This document shows positions 46,080-55,040 of a stretch of 64,000 nucleotides of DNA, piece after piece. The DNA is from Ferrovibrio sp. MS7 (GTDB lineage Bacteria; Pseudomonadota; Alphaproteobacteria; Ferrovibrionales; Ferrovibrionaceae): contig NZ_JBBKBA010000001.1 in assembly GCF_038404985.1 (NCBI RefSeq), positions 1 through 64,000 on the forward strand. The letters are read 5' to 3'. The notes under the pieces were generated by a model. It was not told the origin of the DNA. It searched no databases and was given only the letters and a program-made list of their open reading frames with translations. How positions within the stretch are numbered: position 1 is the stretch's first letter; each line of letters starts with the position of its first letter. Position numbers and translations under genes: made by a program.

Positions 46080-49000
46080 ATGACCGCTCGCCGCTTTACC
46101 CGCGCCGCCGCCCTGGCCGTTCTTCCCGCCCTGGCGCTCTTCGCCCTGCACTCTGCCCTGGCAGCCTCCGATCCCATCGGCGTGGCAGCCGCGGTGAACC
46201 CCGATGCAGCCGGCACGCCGCCGCAGATGCAGAAGCGCCTGATCGAAGTCGGCACCAACATGCTGAAGGACGAGAAGGTGGAAACCGGCCCCAATGGCCA
46301 GGTGCAGTTGCTGTTCAACGACGGCAGCGCCATTTCCATTGGCCCCAACAGCGAAATGGTGCTGGATACCTTTGTCTACGATCCGGCCAAGGGCACCGGG
46401 CAGATGGCCGTGTCGGTCGCTAAAGGAACCTTCCGTTTCATCGGCGGCAAGATTTCCAAGGAAAACCCGGTCCAGATCAAGGCCGGCAGTGCCACCATGG
46501 GCATCCGTGGCGGCGTAGCCGTCATTCAAGCCACGCAGAATCAGCCAACCGGGCCCGGCGCTGCGAACAATCCGGCAGCGACGCCGGGGACAACCTCCAC
46601 CGCGACCTTCCTGTATGGCAACCAGATGACCGTTACGCAGGCGGGCGTGACGCAAACCGCCACGGTGCCAGGCACGGCCATTGTTACACCGCCAGCCGGC
46701 CCACCCAGTCCGCCGCAGATTGTGACGGCGCAGCAGATCCGCCAGACCAACTCCCAGACCGCCAGGCAGGGTGGCTCCAGTGGCGGCAGCAGCGGCGGTG
46801 GCGGCGGTGACAGCGGCGGTGGCGGCGCGCCGAGCGGTGGCGGCAATATCGAAGCCGGCCTGTCCAGTTCGGGCGTCTCGCAGCAGAATTCATCCGCCCC
46901 GCCGTCGTCGATATCGACGGTGTCGCCCGCGCCTCAGGTGCAGCAGCAGCAATCCTCCAACCCGGCCCCGCAGCAATCCTCCAGCACGGACCAGGCGAGC
47001 AAGTCGGTTAACAGCAGCCAGACCCAGACTCAGACCCAGCAGGTGGTGAACAATACCAACCAGCCGGTGATCACCCAACTGCCCGGACGGATCGGCCGTT
47101 TCCTCTATGATAACGGCACCACCGCCGAGATTTTCTCCGGCACCAACGTCGCCAATGGCAACGCGACGGTGAACTCGACTTACAATCAGACCATCAATAG
47201 CGGCAATTTCCGACTCTACGCCGCGAACAAGAATGCGTCGGAATCGCTGCAGGCCACCATTGCCTCCACTCCAATCGGCACTGGCACGACACTGACATTG
47301 CCGATCAATGTCGAAGATTCGGCCTTCACGCTCTCGGTTTCCAGTTCGCCCTACGGCGCTCTCTCTGGCAGTGGTTACGCCAGTTCGGATAATGATTTCT
47401 TCTATTACTCGCTGCAGAGTCAGGCTGCTTCGACCACCAAGCTGGTGCTATTCGGCGGCACACCGACCACCACGGCTGATTTCCGGCATAGTGGCTTCAG
47501 CACCTATACCCTGCTGAACGGCGTGAACACCGTGCCCCTGATGGGCTCGGAGATGAACTCCACCTCCGTAAGCTCCTCTGCCCAGGTATCGAAACTATAC
47601 TCGAACCATTCGAGCAACATGCTGCCCAGCAGCATGACCGGCGCTCTTGCCACCAATCTGCAGGCGACGATCTCGATCGCCGGCCAGGGCACCAGCCAGT
47701 CGTCGATGCTTTCGGGCATGACCGGTGTTTTTGCCAACGACACCACGAATAACGATGTGGTGCTGACCGGCGGTGTCAACGGCTCCTTCCGCGCCGGGGC
47801 AAGCAACACACTGCGGAATTACACCTCCACTGTCAGCAGCGCCGCCGCCGGCAGCAATGGCTCGTCAGTCTTTGGTGATACTGGTGAATACCTGGTACTG
47901 ACGCCTGACAGCCTCTACCTCGATACCGACACCGAAGCCGTCACCCGCACGACCAAGATCGGCATTTCCTCGCAAGCGGCCACCACGCCGGTGCTGGAGG
48001 ATTATTTCTTCATGAATGGTGCCACGCGCACCAGCAATCCCAGCGGCGTTACCAGCCCCACCCGCACCAGTCGCACACTGCAAGGCTATGCCTCGGGCAT
48101 GCTGGAACGCGCCAGCCAGACCGATCAGATCCTCTACACCAAGGATCACGACCCGACCAATGTGTCGCTGACCACCAACGCCACCAGTAACCAGGCACGC
48201 GCCACCTTCACCCTGCGGGGCAGTACGCAGGACTTCGTGGTGGAATTCGGCGACGTGAATGCTGGCCTCAACGACAGCGTGTCGCGCTCCTCCTTCATCA
48301 ACGACAAGCTCTATGCCGCCCGCGAGTCCTATGGCCGCAATAGCAGCGTCGATGGCACGCCGGTGCAGAGCGCCCAGAATTTCCTCGCCTCATCCGCGCT
48401 GGCCAGTGTCAACAGCAGTTTCGTCAGCCAGGGCAACGCCTTCTGTGCGACATGTAACGACCTGTCCTGGGGCTGGTGGCTCAGCAACATGCAGGAAGCG
48501 AGTTCTGGGCCGAATGACCGGGTGCATATGGGCACGTTCGTCACCGGCCTGCTGCCGGCGACAAGCGCCATCCAGCAGACCGGCACCGCCACTTTCCGGG
48601 GCCAGGCACTCGGCAGTGTCACGAATGGTTCCAACCGCTACCTCACGCTTGGCAACTATCTCCAGACCTGGAACTTCGCCAGCAAGACTGGCCAGATCTA
48701 CATTACAAACTTCGACAGCTATAATTTTGTCGGCACCGGAAGCGCCCCGGACAACGACCGCGATTTCAATGCCAACCTGACGCAGCTTTATGCCAGCGGC
48801 ATCAGCGGCTCGATGCACGGTTCCTTCTTCAGCGACGGCCTGGGCAACAATGCCAAATATGTCGGCGGCCAATTCACCCTGAGCGGCACCGGCTACAACG
48901 CCATCGGCACCATCGCCGCTTCCAGCAATACTGCCTCGACCGGCTTTCTCGGCCGCTTCCTGCGCTCTGACCCAACCAACAGCATCAATCCATTCACCGG

Positions 49001-50819
49001 CTTCAATAACTCGACGCTGCGCGCCACGGCCGTGAGTGCCTACAACAACACCAATATCAGCTTCACCCGGCTGGATCAGACCTGGATGAGGGCCAGCACC
49101 ACGGAAGGCGATCTGTATTTCTACGCCGTGCCGTCAAACAGCAGCTACACTGCCAGTGCCGCCACGGTGATTTCGCCCTATGGCCAGCAGGCCGGCACGG
49201 TGTATTACGCCGCCGACCAGACCTTCTTCTTTGCCGGCCTGCGCGACTCCCTGGACAACACGGCGCGTACCGTGGTGTTTGGCGGCAATCCGACTCCGCG
49301 CGTGGATTTCCCCACCCTTGGGCTTGCCAGCTATAATATGGGCCAGGGCAACAACCCGGTGCCCTTCGCCAGCACCGCGATCACGTATGCTGACACCAAC
49401 CTCTCGAACGCCCGCACGGTCTCGCCGCTTTACGCGGCCTTCTCCAGCAACCTGACCTATGCCGGCACCAGTTCCGCGCCGGAGCGTGCGGTGCATACCC
49501 AGGCCTCCATCGGCATCTATGGCCAGGGCGCGTCGCAGCAATCCTTCCTGGTGGCGGAAACCGGCAATTTCATCGAGGAAGCAGCGAATAACGACGTGGC
49601 GCTGACCGGTGGCATGCGTGGCTCGATCCGGATGAATGCTACCGGTGCCACCACCCGGCTTGTCAGCAACGTGACCAGCGCCGATGCCGATACGCGCAAC
49701 GCCATTTATGGCTCGAATGCGGATCACATGGTGCTGACGCCAGATGCCACGGTGACCAACACGGTGGACGGCACCATCGACCGCGAGACCGCGCTGGCCT
49801 TCAATCAGCCGCATACCAACCTGACTGGCTCGAGCTACAATTTCTTCGAAGTCGCGAACCGGACCAGCACCAACTCCACCACCCTGGCCGCACCCGGGCG
49901 CACCAGCCAGACGCTCAACGGCTATGCCGGCGGCTTGATGGAAATCACCCCGCCGAGCAGCAGTGTGGTGAACAGCACTGACCGCGTGCTGGTGAACCAG
50001 AGCGGCACGGCGGCTGACGTGACAATCCAGACCAGCGCGGCAAACAACCGCGTCTCCGCCAACTTCTCGCTTGGTGACGCGCTGAACGGCACCAGCACCA
50101 ACAGCTACCTGATCAAGATGGGCTCGATCACCGGTACGTCCGCCGGCTCTTCCGCTTTCATCAATGATCAGGTCTATGCTGCCCGCGACATCGCCGGCGC
50201 CACCGACAACACCTTCAATGGCGGCGCCAGCGTGAATGGCGGCTCCTCGGTGAGCGTGGACCAACGCGGCATCATGGTAACCCACACGCTGGCGGAGGTT
50301 TCCTCCAGTGCCATCCCGAGCGGCGTTACCCTGTGTAGCTGCGATTATCTGCAATGGGGCTGGTGGATCACCGATATCCGCCACGGCACCGGCGATACCA
50401 ATGGCGAACGCGACCGCGTGCATCTCGCCACCTGGGTCGCCGGTACACTGCCGAATGTGGCCGAAGTGCCGACCACCGGCACCGCCAGCTACAACGGCAG
50501 CGTGATCGGCAGCGTGAACAACAACGGCGCACGTTACATTGCCATGGGCAATTATACCCAAAGCTGGAACTTCGCCACCAAGGCGGGTACGGCGACAATC
50601 AACAGCTTTGACAACCTTGCCAATATCAGCGGTGCGCTCTCTTCCGGTAACGGCCGCGATTTCAATGGCGCGCTTACCGGCAGCGCCGGCATTACCGGCC
50701 AGCTTGCAGGCTCGTTCTTCAAGGGCGGCACCGATCCGGTGAAGGCGGCGGCGGGCAACTTCACGCTCACCGGTACCAATTATCAGGCCGCCGGCACCTT
50801 CGCCGCGCAGAAGCCGTAA
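46080..50819 (+). CDS. Large secreted FecR-domain protein with duplicated C-terminal units
   Basis: The 1579-residue protein has a Sec signal peptide (cleavage near residue 29, no lipobox Cys) and a FecR domain (about 38-150, with VQLLFNDGSAISIGPNSEM and MGIRGGVAVI). A low-complexity Gly/Ser/Gln linker follows (about 225-330), then two copies of a unit of about 620 residues. Each unit has a Cys pair before a W-G-W-W motif and ends with GSFF and a GG-x-F-x-L-x-G-Y-x-A-x-G beta pattern like the small barrels of TbpB-type proteins. The ATG at 46080 is close behind the barrel gene, so the two are probably one operon. Export by that barrel and sensing by the cyclase are inferences. Confidence 0.78.
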   Translation: MTARRFTRAAALAVLPALALFALHSALAASDPIGVAAAVNPDAAGTPPQMQKRLIEVGTNMLKDEKVETGPNGQVQLLFNDGSAISIGPNSEMVLDTFVYDPAKGTGQMAVSVAKGTFRFIGGKISKENPVQIKAGSATMGIRGGVAVIQATQNQPTGPGAANNPAATPGTTSTATFLYGNQMTVTQAGVTQTATVPGTAIVTPPAGPPSPPQIVTAQQIRQTNSQTARQGGSSGGSSGGGGGDSGGGGAPSGGGNIEAGLSSSGVSQQNSSAPPSSISTVSPAPQVQQQQSSNPAPQQSSSTDQASKSVNSSQTQTQTQQVVNNTNQPVITQLPGRIGRFLYDNGTTAEIFSGTNVANGNATVNSTYNQTINSGNFRLYAANKNASESLQATIASTPIGTGTTLTLPINVEDSAFTLSVSSSPYGALSGSGYASSDNDFFYYSLQSQAASTTKLVLFGGTPTTTADFRHSGFSTYTLLNGVNTVPLMGSEMNSTSVSSSAQVSKLYSNHSSNMLPSSMTGALATNLQATISIAGQGTSQSSMLSGMTGVFANDTTNNDVVLTGGVNGSFRAGASNTLRNYTSTVSSAAAGSNGSSVFGDTGEYLVLTPDSLYLDTDTEAVTRTTKIGISSQAATTPVLEDYFFMNGATRTSNPSGVTSPTRTSRTLQGYASGMLERASQTDQILYTKDHDPTNVSLTTNATSNQARATFTLRGSTQDFVVEFGDVNAGLNDSVSRSSFINDKLYAARESYGRNSSVDGTPVQSAQNFLASSALASVNSSFVSQGNAFCATCNDLSWGWWLSNMQEASSGPNDRVHMGTFVTGLLPATSAIQQTGTATFRGQALGSVTNGSNRYLTLGNYLQTWNFASKTGQIYITNFDSYNFVGTGSAPDNDRDFNANLTQLYASGISGSMHGSFFSDGLGNNAKYVGGQFTLSGTGYNAIGTIAASSNTASTGFLGRFLRSDPTNSINPFTGFNNSTLRATAVSAYNNTNISFTRLDQTWMRASTTEGDLYFYAVPSNSSYTASAATVISPYGQQAGTVYYAADQTFFFAGLRDSLDNTARTVVFGGNPTPRVDFPTLGLASYNMGQGNNPVPFASTAITYADTNLSNARTVSPLYAAFSSNLTYAGTSSAPERAVHTQASIGIYGQGASQQSFLVAETGNFIEEAANNDVALTGGMRGSIRMNATGATTRLVSNVTSADADTRNAIYGSNADHMVLTPDATVTNTVDGTIDRETALAFNQPHTNLTGSSYNFFEVANRTSTNSTTLAAPGRTSQTLNGYAGGLMEITPPSSSVVNSTDRVLVNQSGTAADVTIQTSAANNRVSANFSLGDALNGTSTNSYLIKMGSITGTSAGSSAFINDQVYAARDIAGATDNTFNGGASVNGGSSVSVDQRGIMVTHTLAEVSSSAIPSGVTLCSCDYLQWGWWITDIRHGTGDTNGERDRVHLATWVAGTLPNVAEVPTTGTASYNGSVIGSVNNNGARYIAMGNYTQSWNFATKAGTATINSFDNLANISGALSSGNGRDFNGALTGSAGITGQLAGSFFKGGTDPVKAAAGNFTLTGTNYQAAGTFAAQKP
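47080..50816 (+). repeat. Two diverged copies of a roughly 1.86-kb coding unit
   Basis: Copy one runs from about 47080 to 48930 and copy two from about 48940 to 50816. Matching landmarks occur in the same order in both: GRFL, VLFGG or VVFGG, a SIAGQGTSQ or GIYGQGASQ block, NNDV-LTGG, LTPD, RTS-TL-GYA, FIND-YAAR, the Cys pair with WGWW, DRVH, and the terminal GSFF block. Protein similarity is moderate, so the duplication is old. Confidence 0.85.
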
Positions 50820-50828
50820 GCACATTGC

Positions 50829-50858
50829 GCCAGCCGTCCCATCATGGGGACGGCTGGC
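50829..50858. terminator. Bidirectional hairpin terminator
   Basis: A perfect 12-bp stem (GCCAGCCGTCCC and its complement) with a 6-nt loop lies 9 nt after the FecR gene stop and 26 nt before the convergent DJ-1 gene stop. No long T-run follows on either strand, but the stem is strong and well placed. Confidence 0.75.
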
Positions 50859-50884
50859 GGAAGCGCCGGATGTAGTTGTTGCGC

Positions 50885-51556
50885 TTAAAGCCGCGCGGCG
50901 GCCGCCTTGCTCGCAGCAAGGCGCTTTTCCAGCATCGGCGCCATCACGCCGCGCATCTTGCTCAAAACAACTTCCCCTGCTCCCTCAGGCGAACCAGCAT
51001 TGAACGGCGGCGCCGGATCATACTCGATGGAAAGCTGGATCGCCTTGGCCACATCTTCGCCCAGCATTTCCGCCACCAGCGCCAGCGCGAAATCGATGCC
51101 GGCGGTGACGCCGCCTCCGGTGACGCGGTTGCGGTCAATTACATACCGCGCCTGCGCCGGATAGGCGCCAAACATCACCAACTGGTCATGCGAGGCCCAA
51201 TGGGTGGTCGCCTTGTAGCCTTTCAGCAAGCCAGCGGCACCCAGCACCAGCGCACCGGTGCAGACCGAAGTGATCCAGCGCGCGCCATCGGCCTGGCGGC
51301 GCAGGAATTCCAGCACCTCGTCATCCAGCATCAGGTCGATCTGACCCGGTCCGCCCGGCACGCAGATCACATCCAGTTGCGGCGCCTCAGCCAGTGTCTT
51401 GCTCGGCAATAGATGCAGACCACGATCATCACGCACCGGCTCCAGCGTCTTCCACAGAAGATGCACTGTGGCGCCCGGCGTGCGGGCAAAGACCTCGAAC
51501 GGTCCGGTGAGATCAAGCTGCGTCAGGTTGGGGAACAGCAACAGGCCGATCTGCAT
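50885..51556 (-). CDS. DJ-1/PfpI family protein (isonitrile hydratase-like)
   Basis: The 223-residue protein has the DJ-1/PfpI fold with nucleophile Cys99 in SVCTGALVLGAAGLL and the acidic DLTGPFEVF start typical of isonitrile hydratase and GlxA-type N-domains; no HTH domain follows. The ribosome site AAGGAG sits 6-7 nt before the ATG at 51556 and directly touches an upstream ATG at 51562, so I chose 51556. It is the last gene of the TetR-thioesterase-desaturase set. Substrate is unknown; hydration of isonitriles is only the family-based guess. Confidence 0.8.
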   Translation of the reverse strand: MQIGLLLFPNLTQLDLTGPFEVFARTPGATVHLLWKTLEPVRDDRGLHLLPSKTLAEAPQLDVICVPGGPGQIDLMLDDEVLEFLRRQADGARWITSVCTGALVLGAAGLLKGYKATTHWASHDQLVMFGAYPAQARYVIDRNRVTGGGVTAGIDFALALVAEMLGEDVAKAIQLSIEYDPAPPFNAGSPEGAGEVVLSKMRGVMAPMLEKRLAASKAAAARL

Positions 51557-51576
51557 GGTCATCTCCTTCAGGCCGA

Positions 51577-52602
51577 TTACGCTTGGGCCGGCTTCGCTTG
51601 TTTGCGCCGCTCGGCGAAGATGCGCCGCAGCGTGTCGCGGATATCGCGTACCTCGGCGCCCTGCAGCAGGCCGCGCGCCTGCATCTCGGCATGGGCGCGG
51701 GGCAGATTGTAAAACGGGATCGCCGGATAGAGATGGTGCTCGATGTGATAGTTCACGCTATGCGGAAACATCAGCCAGATCAGCCAGCCCGGCCCGGTAT
51801 TGCTGCGCGCCGCCAGCAGCGGCGACGTGGTGTCGCTCACCGCGCCATGCTCGCAGATGGCGCGCAGCCGCAGCAAAGCCTGCAACAGCGTCACCAGCGG
51901 CAGCAGCCACAGCACCAGGTATTCCAACAGATAGCCGCCAGCATAGGCGGCGATGGGGGCGGCAACATGGAATCCCACCACCCACCAGCGGTCGATACGC
52001 GCGGCACGCCGCAGTTCCGGTGCGGTATCGTCGAGCGGACGATTCACGGCGGTGGCGTCGTCATTGATCGCCGGGGCGCCGAAGAAATAGGCGTAGGTCT
52101 TGGGCGCGGTGGCGCCAGTGAGGTCGCGCAGCAGCTTCTTCGCCAGATAGGCGCGACCGCGCGGATAGCCGCCATGCAGCGGAATATCAGGATCGCGCGA
52201 CTCATAGAGGTGATTGTGGTGCAGGCGGTGCACCACGCGGTAGGTGCGCATCGAGATGCCCACCGGGATCGCCACCAGGCAGCCGACGAGATCATTGAGC
52301 CAGCGCTGTGCGAACAGCCGGTAATGCGCGGCATCATGCGCCAGCACGAAGCAGGCCTGCTGGCGCGAGCAGATCACCACCAGCATCGGCGCCACCACCC
52401 AGGGCGTCCACCAGACCAGCGACACGGCAATCGCCGCCGCCAGCACCCCCAGGGTCTCGATCACACCCAGCATCGCCGGCCAGAAAGAGAGCTGATAGAG
52501 CTGCTTCAACACATCCGGCGGCAGGCCGGCGGCGCGGCGGCCATCGGCGCGGAATTCCCTGCCTAGCTGGGTTTCAGGAGCAGTGCTGCCCGGCGTTTCC
52601 AT
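51577..52602 (-). CDS. Membrane fatty acid desaturase
   Basis: A 341-residue integral membrane di-iron enzyme. All three His boxes are present: HDAAH (89-93), HRLHHNH (125-131) and HIEHH (about residue 300). Hydrophobic segments flank them, as in acyl-lipid or acyl-CoA desaturases and related hydroxylases. The ATG at 52602 is preferred over an upstream TTG that would overlap the previous gene. The neighbouring thioesterase-like gene and TetR regulator suggest fatty-acid remodelling of the membrane. The position of the introduced double bond cannot be read from sequence. Confidence 0.88.
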   Translation of the reverse strand: METPGSTAPETQLGREFRADGRRAAGLPPDVLKQLYQLSFWPAMLGVIETLGVLAAAIAVSLVWWTPWVVAPMLVVICSRQQACFVLAHDAAHYRLFAQRWLNDLVGCLVAIPVGISMRTYRVVHRLHHNHLYESRDPDIPLHGGYPRGRAYLAKKLLRDLTGATAPKTYAYFFGAPAINDDATAVNRPLDDTAPELRRAARIDRWWVVGFHVAAPIAAYAGGYLLEYLVLWLLPLVTLLQALLRLRAICEHGAVSDTTSPLLAARSNTGPGWLIWLMFPHSVNYHIEHHLYPAIPFYNLPRAHAEMQARGLLQGAEVRDIRDTLRRIFAERRKQAKPAQA

Positions 52603-52645
52603 GACCCGAGCATAGCCAGCACCGGGGTAGCGAGGAAGCCCTTGC

Positions 52646-53104
52646 CTATGCGGGACCAATGCGCCAACGCGGCCGCGCCAGCATCACCAGGTCCCCGGCT
52701 TGATCGCGCAATTCTACACGGCCCTGCACATCCTGCGGTTTCGACCAATCCTGGTCCTCAATGCGGCATTCCGCCGTGATCGGGCCCCGCGCCTTCTTGA
52801 GGAAATCGCTGTCCATGCCGGTGACGATCCAACGGCCTTCGCGCGGCTGGCCACTGCTCATTGCCAGGTTGGCGGTGGTCTCGGCCAGGGTGATCAATGC
52901 CGTGGCATGGATCGAGCGCAGATGGTTGCGCACGCCGCGGCGGTCGGCCAGGCGCATGCGGGCGCGACCGGGTTCCAGGCTCAGCACATCGGGCCGGATC
53001 GTCGCGGCATAGGGCACCACGAAGCCGAGCAGACGGCCAAACAGGTAACGCCCGCCGGGCAGGCGATTGAAACTGTGCCACTGCTTCATCAATTGCGCGG
53101 CCAT
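52646..53104 (-). CDS. Hotdog-fold thioesterase-like protein (DUF4442 type)
   Basis: The 152-residue protein has a hotdog-fold pattern of the PaaI/DUF4442 kind: HATALITLAETTANLAMSS marks the long central helix, preceded by RNHLRSIHA. It lacks a signal peptide. It starts one base after the tetR stop, with an AGGAG site inside the tetR end, so the genes are translationally linked. Likely acts on acyl-CoA or acyl-ACP together with the desaturase downstream; the exact substrate is not known. Confidence 0.82.
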   Translation of the reverse strand: MAAQLMKQWHSFNRLPGGRYLFGRLLGFVVPYAATIRPDVLSLEPGRARMRLADRRGVRNHLRSIHATALITLAETTANLAMSSGQPREGRWIVTGMDSDFLKKARGPITAECRIEDQDWSKPQDVQGRVELRDQAGDLVMLARPRWRIGPA

Positions 53105-53105
53105 G

Positions 53106-53765
53106 TCATTTACTCCTGGATGGGGTGAAAAGCAGGGCGGCGACGGCAAGGTCGCCGAGATGCTGGATCGCCTGGGCCGGGCTTTCCTTGGCCTGGCCAT
53201 CGAGCCACAGCCGCAGCCAGAGCTGCGCCGGGCCGATCAGTTGCGCCAGCAGGATTTCCGCCGGCATCTGCGCCAGGCCGCCCGCCCCCTGGGCCTGGCG
53301 GAACAGCGCCCCGACCTGGCCATGGAACGCGCGCGTGCCAGCACGGATATCGGCATCGGCCTTGGCCAGCGCACCTGCGCGGCGCGCAGTGGCCAGGAAG
53401 GCGGCTTCGGCGCGATGCTGCGTCGCCCAGCCGATATGGCCGGCGACACAGGCACGGATCAGGCCGGCGGCATCGCCGCGCGCCTTTGCCAGGGCGGCCA
53501 GCAACGCCTCGCGCGAACCCGCCAGGCAATCGGCATACAGCGCGGCAGCAATGCCTTCGCGGTCGCCGAAGAAGTGATAGATGCTGCCGGTACTGGCACC
53601 TGCGGCATCGCGGATCATCTCAATCGTGGTGCCTTGCAGGCCATGGCGTGAGAAACAGCCAAGTGCTGCCGCCAGGATACGGCCGCGCGTGATCTCGCCG
53701 CGCGGCGGTTTCGGCGGCGCCTTGGGCAACGGTTTCGGACGGACGGCAAGGGCTGTCTTGGCCAT
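53106..53765 (-). CDS. TetR family transcriptional regulator
   Basis: The 219-residue protein has a TetR HTH near residues 27-70 (ILAAALGCFSRHGLQGTTIE, then DAAGASTGSIYHFFGDREG) and a variable helical ligand domain with LIGPAQLWLRLWLDGQ. I chose the ATG at 53765, not the one at 53783, because the latter overlaps the palindrome at 53783-53801, a likely operator. It probably represses its own operon (thioesterase, desaturase, DJ-1) and perhaps the divergent gene at 53908. The inducer may be a fatty acid or acyl-CoA; that is inference. Confidence 0.9.
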   Translation of the reverse strand: MAKTALAVRPKPLPKAPPKPPRGEITRGRILAAALGCFSRHGLQGTTIEMIRDAAGASTGSIYHFFGDREGIAAALYADCLAGSREALLAALAKARGDAAGLIRACVAGHIGWATQHRAEAAFLATARRAGALAKADADIRAGTRAFHGQVGALFRQAQGAGGLAQMPAEILLAQLIGPAQLWLRLWLDGQAKESPAQAIQHLGDLAVAALLFTPSRSK

Positions 53766-53782
53766 GGCCGCACTATACGGCA

Positions 53783-53801
53783 TCTAGAATATTTTTCTAG
53801 A
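53783..53801. promoter_or_regulatory. Palindromic operator candidate for the TetR regulator
   Basis: A perfect inverted repeat with 7-bp arms (TCTAGAA / TTCTAGA) and a 5-bp AT-rich centre lies just upstream of tetR, between it and the divergent nitronate monooxygenase-like gene. Size and position fit a TetR-type autoregulatory site controlling one or both directions. Confidence 0.6.
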
Positions 53802-53907
53802 ATAAAATTTTAATTACTCAAGGCCGGCTGATTTCCGCTGGCGCCGCCCCATCATCGGGTCCAGACTGCCGGAAACGTCTCGCCCCGCCGGCAGCAGGAG
53901 GAATGCC

Positions 53908-54975
53908 ATGCTGTTTGCCAATGATTTCACGCGCCGCCTTGGCCTCGATCACCCGCTGGTGCAGGCACCGATGGCCGGCGAAACATCCACCGTGCCGCTG
54001 AGCCTGGAAGCCAGCAAGGCAGGCGCCCTCGGCTCGCTTGGCGCTGCCTATTTCACCCCGGCCAAGCTGCGCGACTCGATCCGTGCCATGCGCTCTGGCA
54101 CCGACCGCAGCTTCGCGGTGAACCTGTTCATCCCGGTGCCCTGGGGCCGCGATCCGGCCCGCGAAGCCGCCTATGCCGCCGAAATCGCGCGGGCACATCA
54201 GGCGCTCGGCCTGGAGCCGCCGCAGCCACCGGCCCAGATCGAGGAAAGCTTCGAGGCGCAGATGCAGGTGGTGCTGGAAGAAGCGCCGCCAGTGTTCAGT
54301 TCCACCTTCGGCGCCCCGGATGCGGATCTGGTGACCGCGCTGCAGCAGCGCAGTATCTACGTGATCGGCACTGCCACTACCGTCGCTGAAGCCCTGGTGC
54401 TCAAGCAGCGCGGCGTAGACGCCATCATCGCCCAAGGCGCGGAGGCCGGCGGCCATCGCGGCAGTTTCCTCAAGCCCTTCAGCCAATCCATGATCGGCAC
54501 CATGGCGCTGGTGCCGCAGATCGTTGATGCCACCGGCCTGCCGGTACTGGCGGCGGGCGGTATCGGCGATGGACGCGGCGTGGCCGCTGCGCTTTGCCTT
54601 GGCGCCAGCGCCGCAGCCCTCGGTTCGGCTTTTCTGCTTTCGCCGGAAAGTGGCGCCAGTGCCGCCTACCGCGCCGCGCTGACCAGCCCGGCCCAGACCG
54701 AAACCACGATCACCCGCGCCTTTTCCGGGCGGCCGGCGCGCGGCCTGCGCAATGATTTCCTGGAACGGCTGGAAGGCCGCGAGGAGATCATCCCGGATTA
54801 CCCGATCCCCAATGCCTGGAGCCGCCCGATGCGGCAGGCCGCCGCGCGCCAGGGCGAGGCCGGCTACCTGTCGCTCTGGGCCGGTCAGGCCGCCGCCATG
54901 ACCAAGCCTGAGCCGGTGGCAACCATCGTGGCGCGCGTGATGGCCCAGGCCAAAGCCGTACTGGGCGAGACTTGA
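53908..54975 (+). CDS. Nitronate monooxygenase-like FMN enzyme
   Basis: The 355-residue TIM-barrel flavoprotein opens with LGLDHPLVQAPMAGETS, has the IAQGAEAGGHRGSF phosphate/active-site segment near residue 172, and VLAAGGIGDGRG and GASAAALGSAFLLSPE in the second half. These are the landmarks of the 2-nitropropane dioxygenase/nitronate monooxygenase family. It would oxidise alkyl nitronates with FMN and O2, although many family members have unknown roles. It is divergent from tetR, with a good AGGAGG site before the ATG. Confidence 0.88.
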   Translation: MLFANDFTRRLGLDHPLVQAPMAGETSTVPLSLEASKAGALGSLGAAYFTPAKLRDSIRAMRSGTDRSFAVNLFIPVPWGRDPAREAAYAAEIARAHQALGLEPPQPPAQIEESFEAQMQVVLEEAPPVFSSTFGAPDADLVTALQQRSIYVIGTATTVAEALVLKQRGVDAIIAQGAEAGGHRGSFLKPFSQSMIGTMALVPQIVDATGLPVLAAGGIGDGRGVAAALCLGASAAALGSAFLLSPESGASAAYRAALTSPAQTETTITRAFSGRPARGLRNDFLERLEGREEIIPDYPIPNAWSRPMRQAAARQGEAGYLSLWAGQAAAMTKPEPVATIVARVMAQAKAVLGET

Positions 54976-55040
54976 TCCCCCAGGCTTTGCTTGATGCTGG
55001 GCGACTTGATCCCTGCCAGCTTCATTGCTAGGTCCTGAGC

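Noticed and set aside
49134-50825. A 563-codon minus-strand open frame opposite the FecR protein
   Set aside because: Antisense of a repetitive coding region; no motif and no start context.
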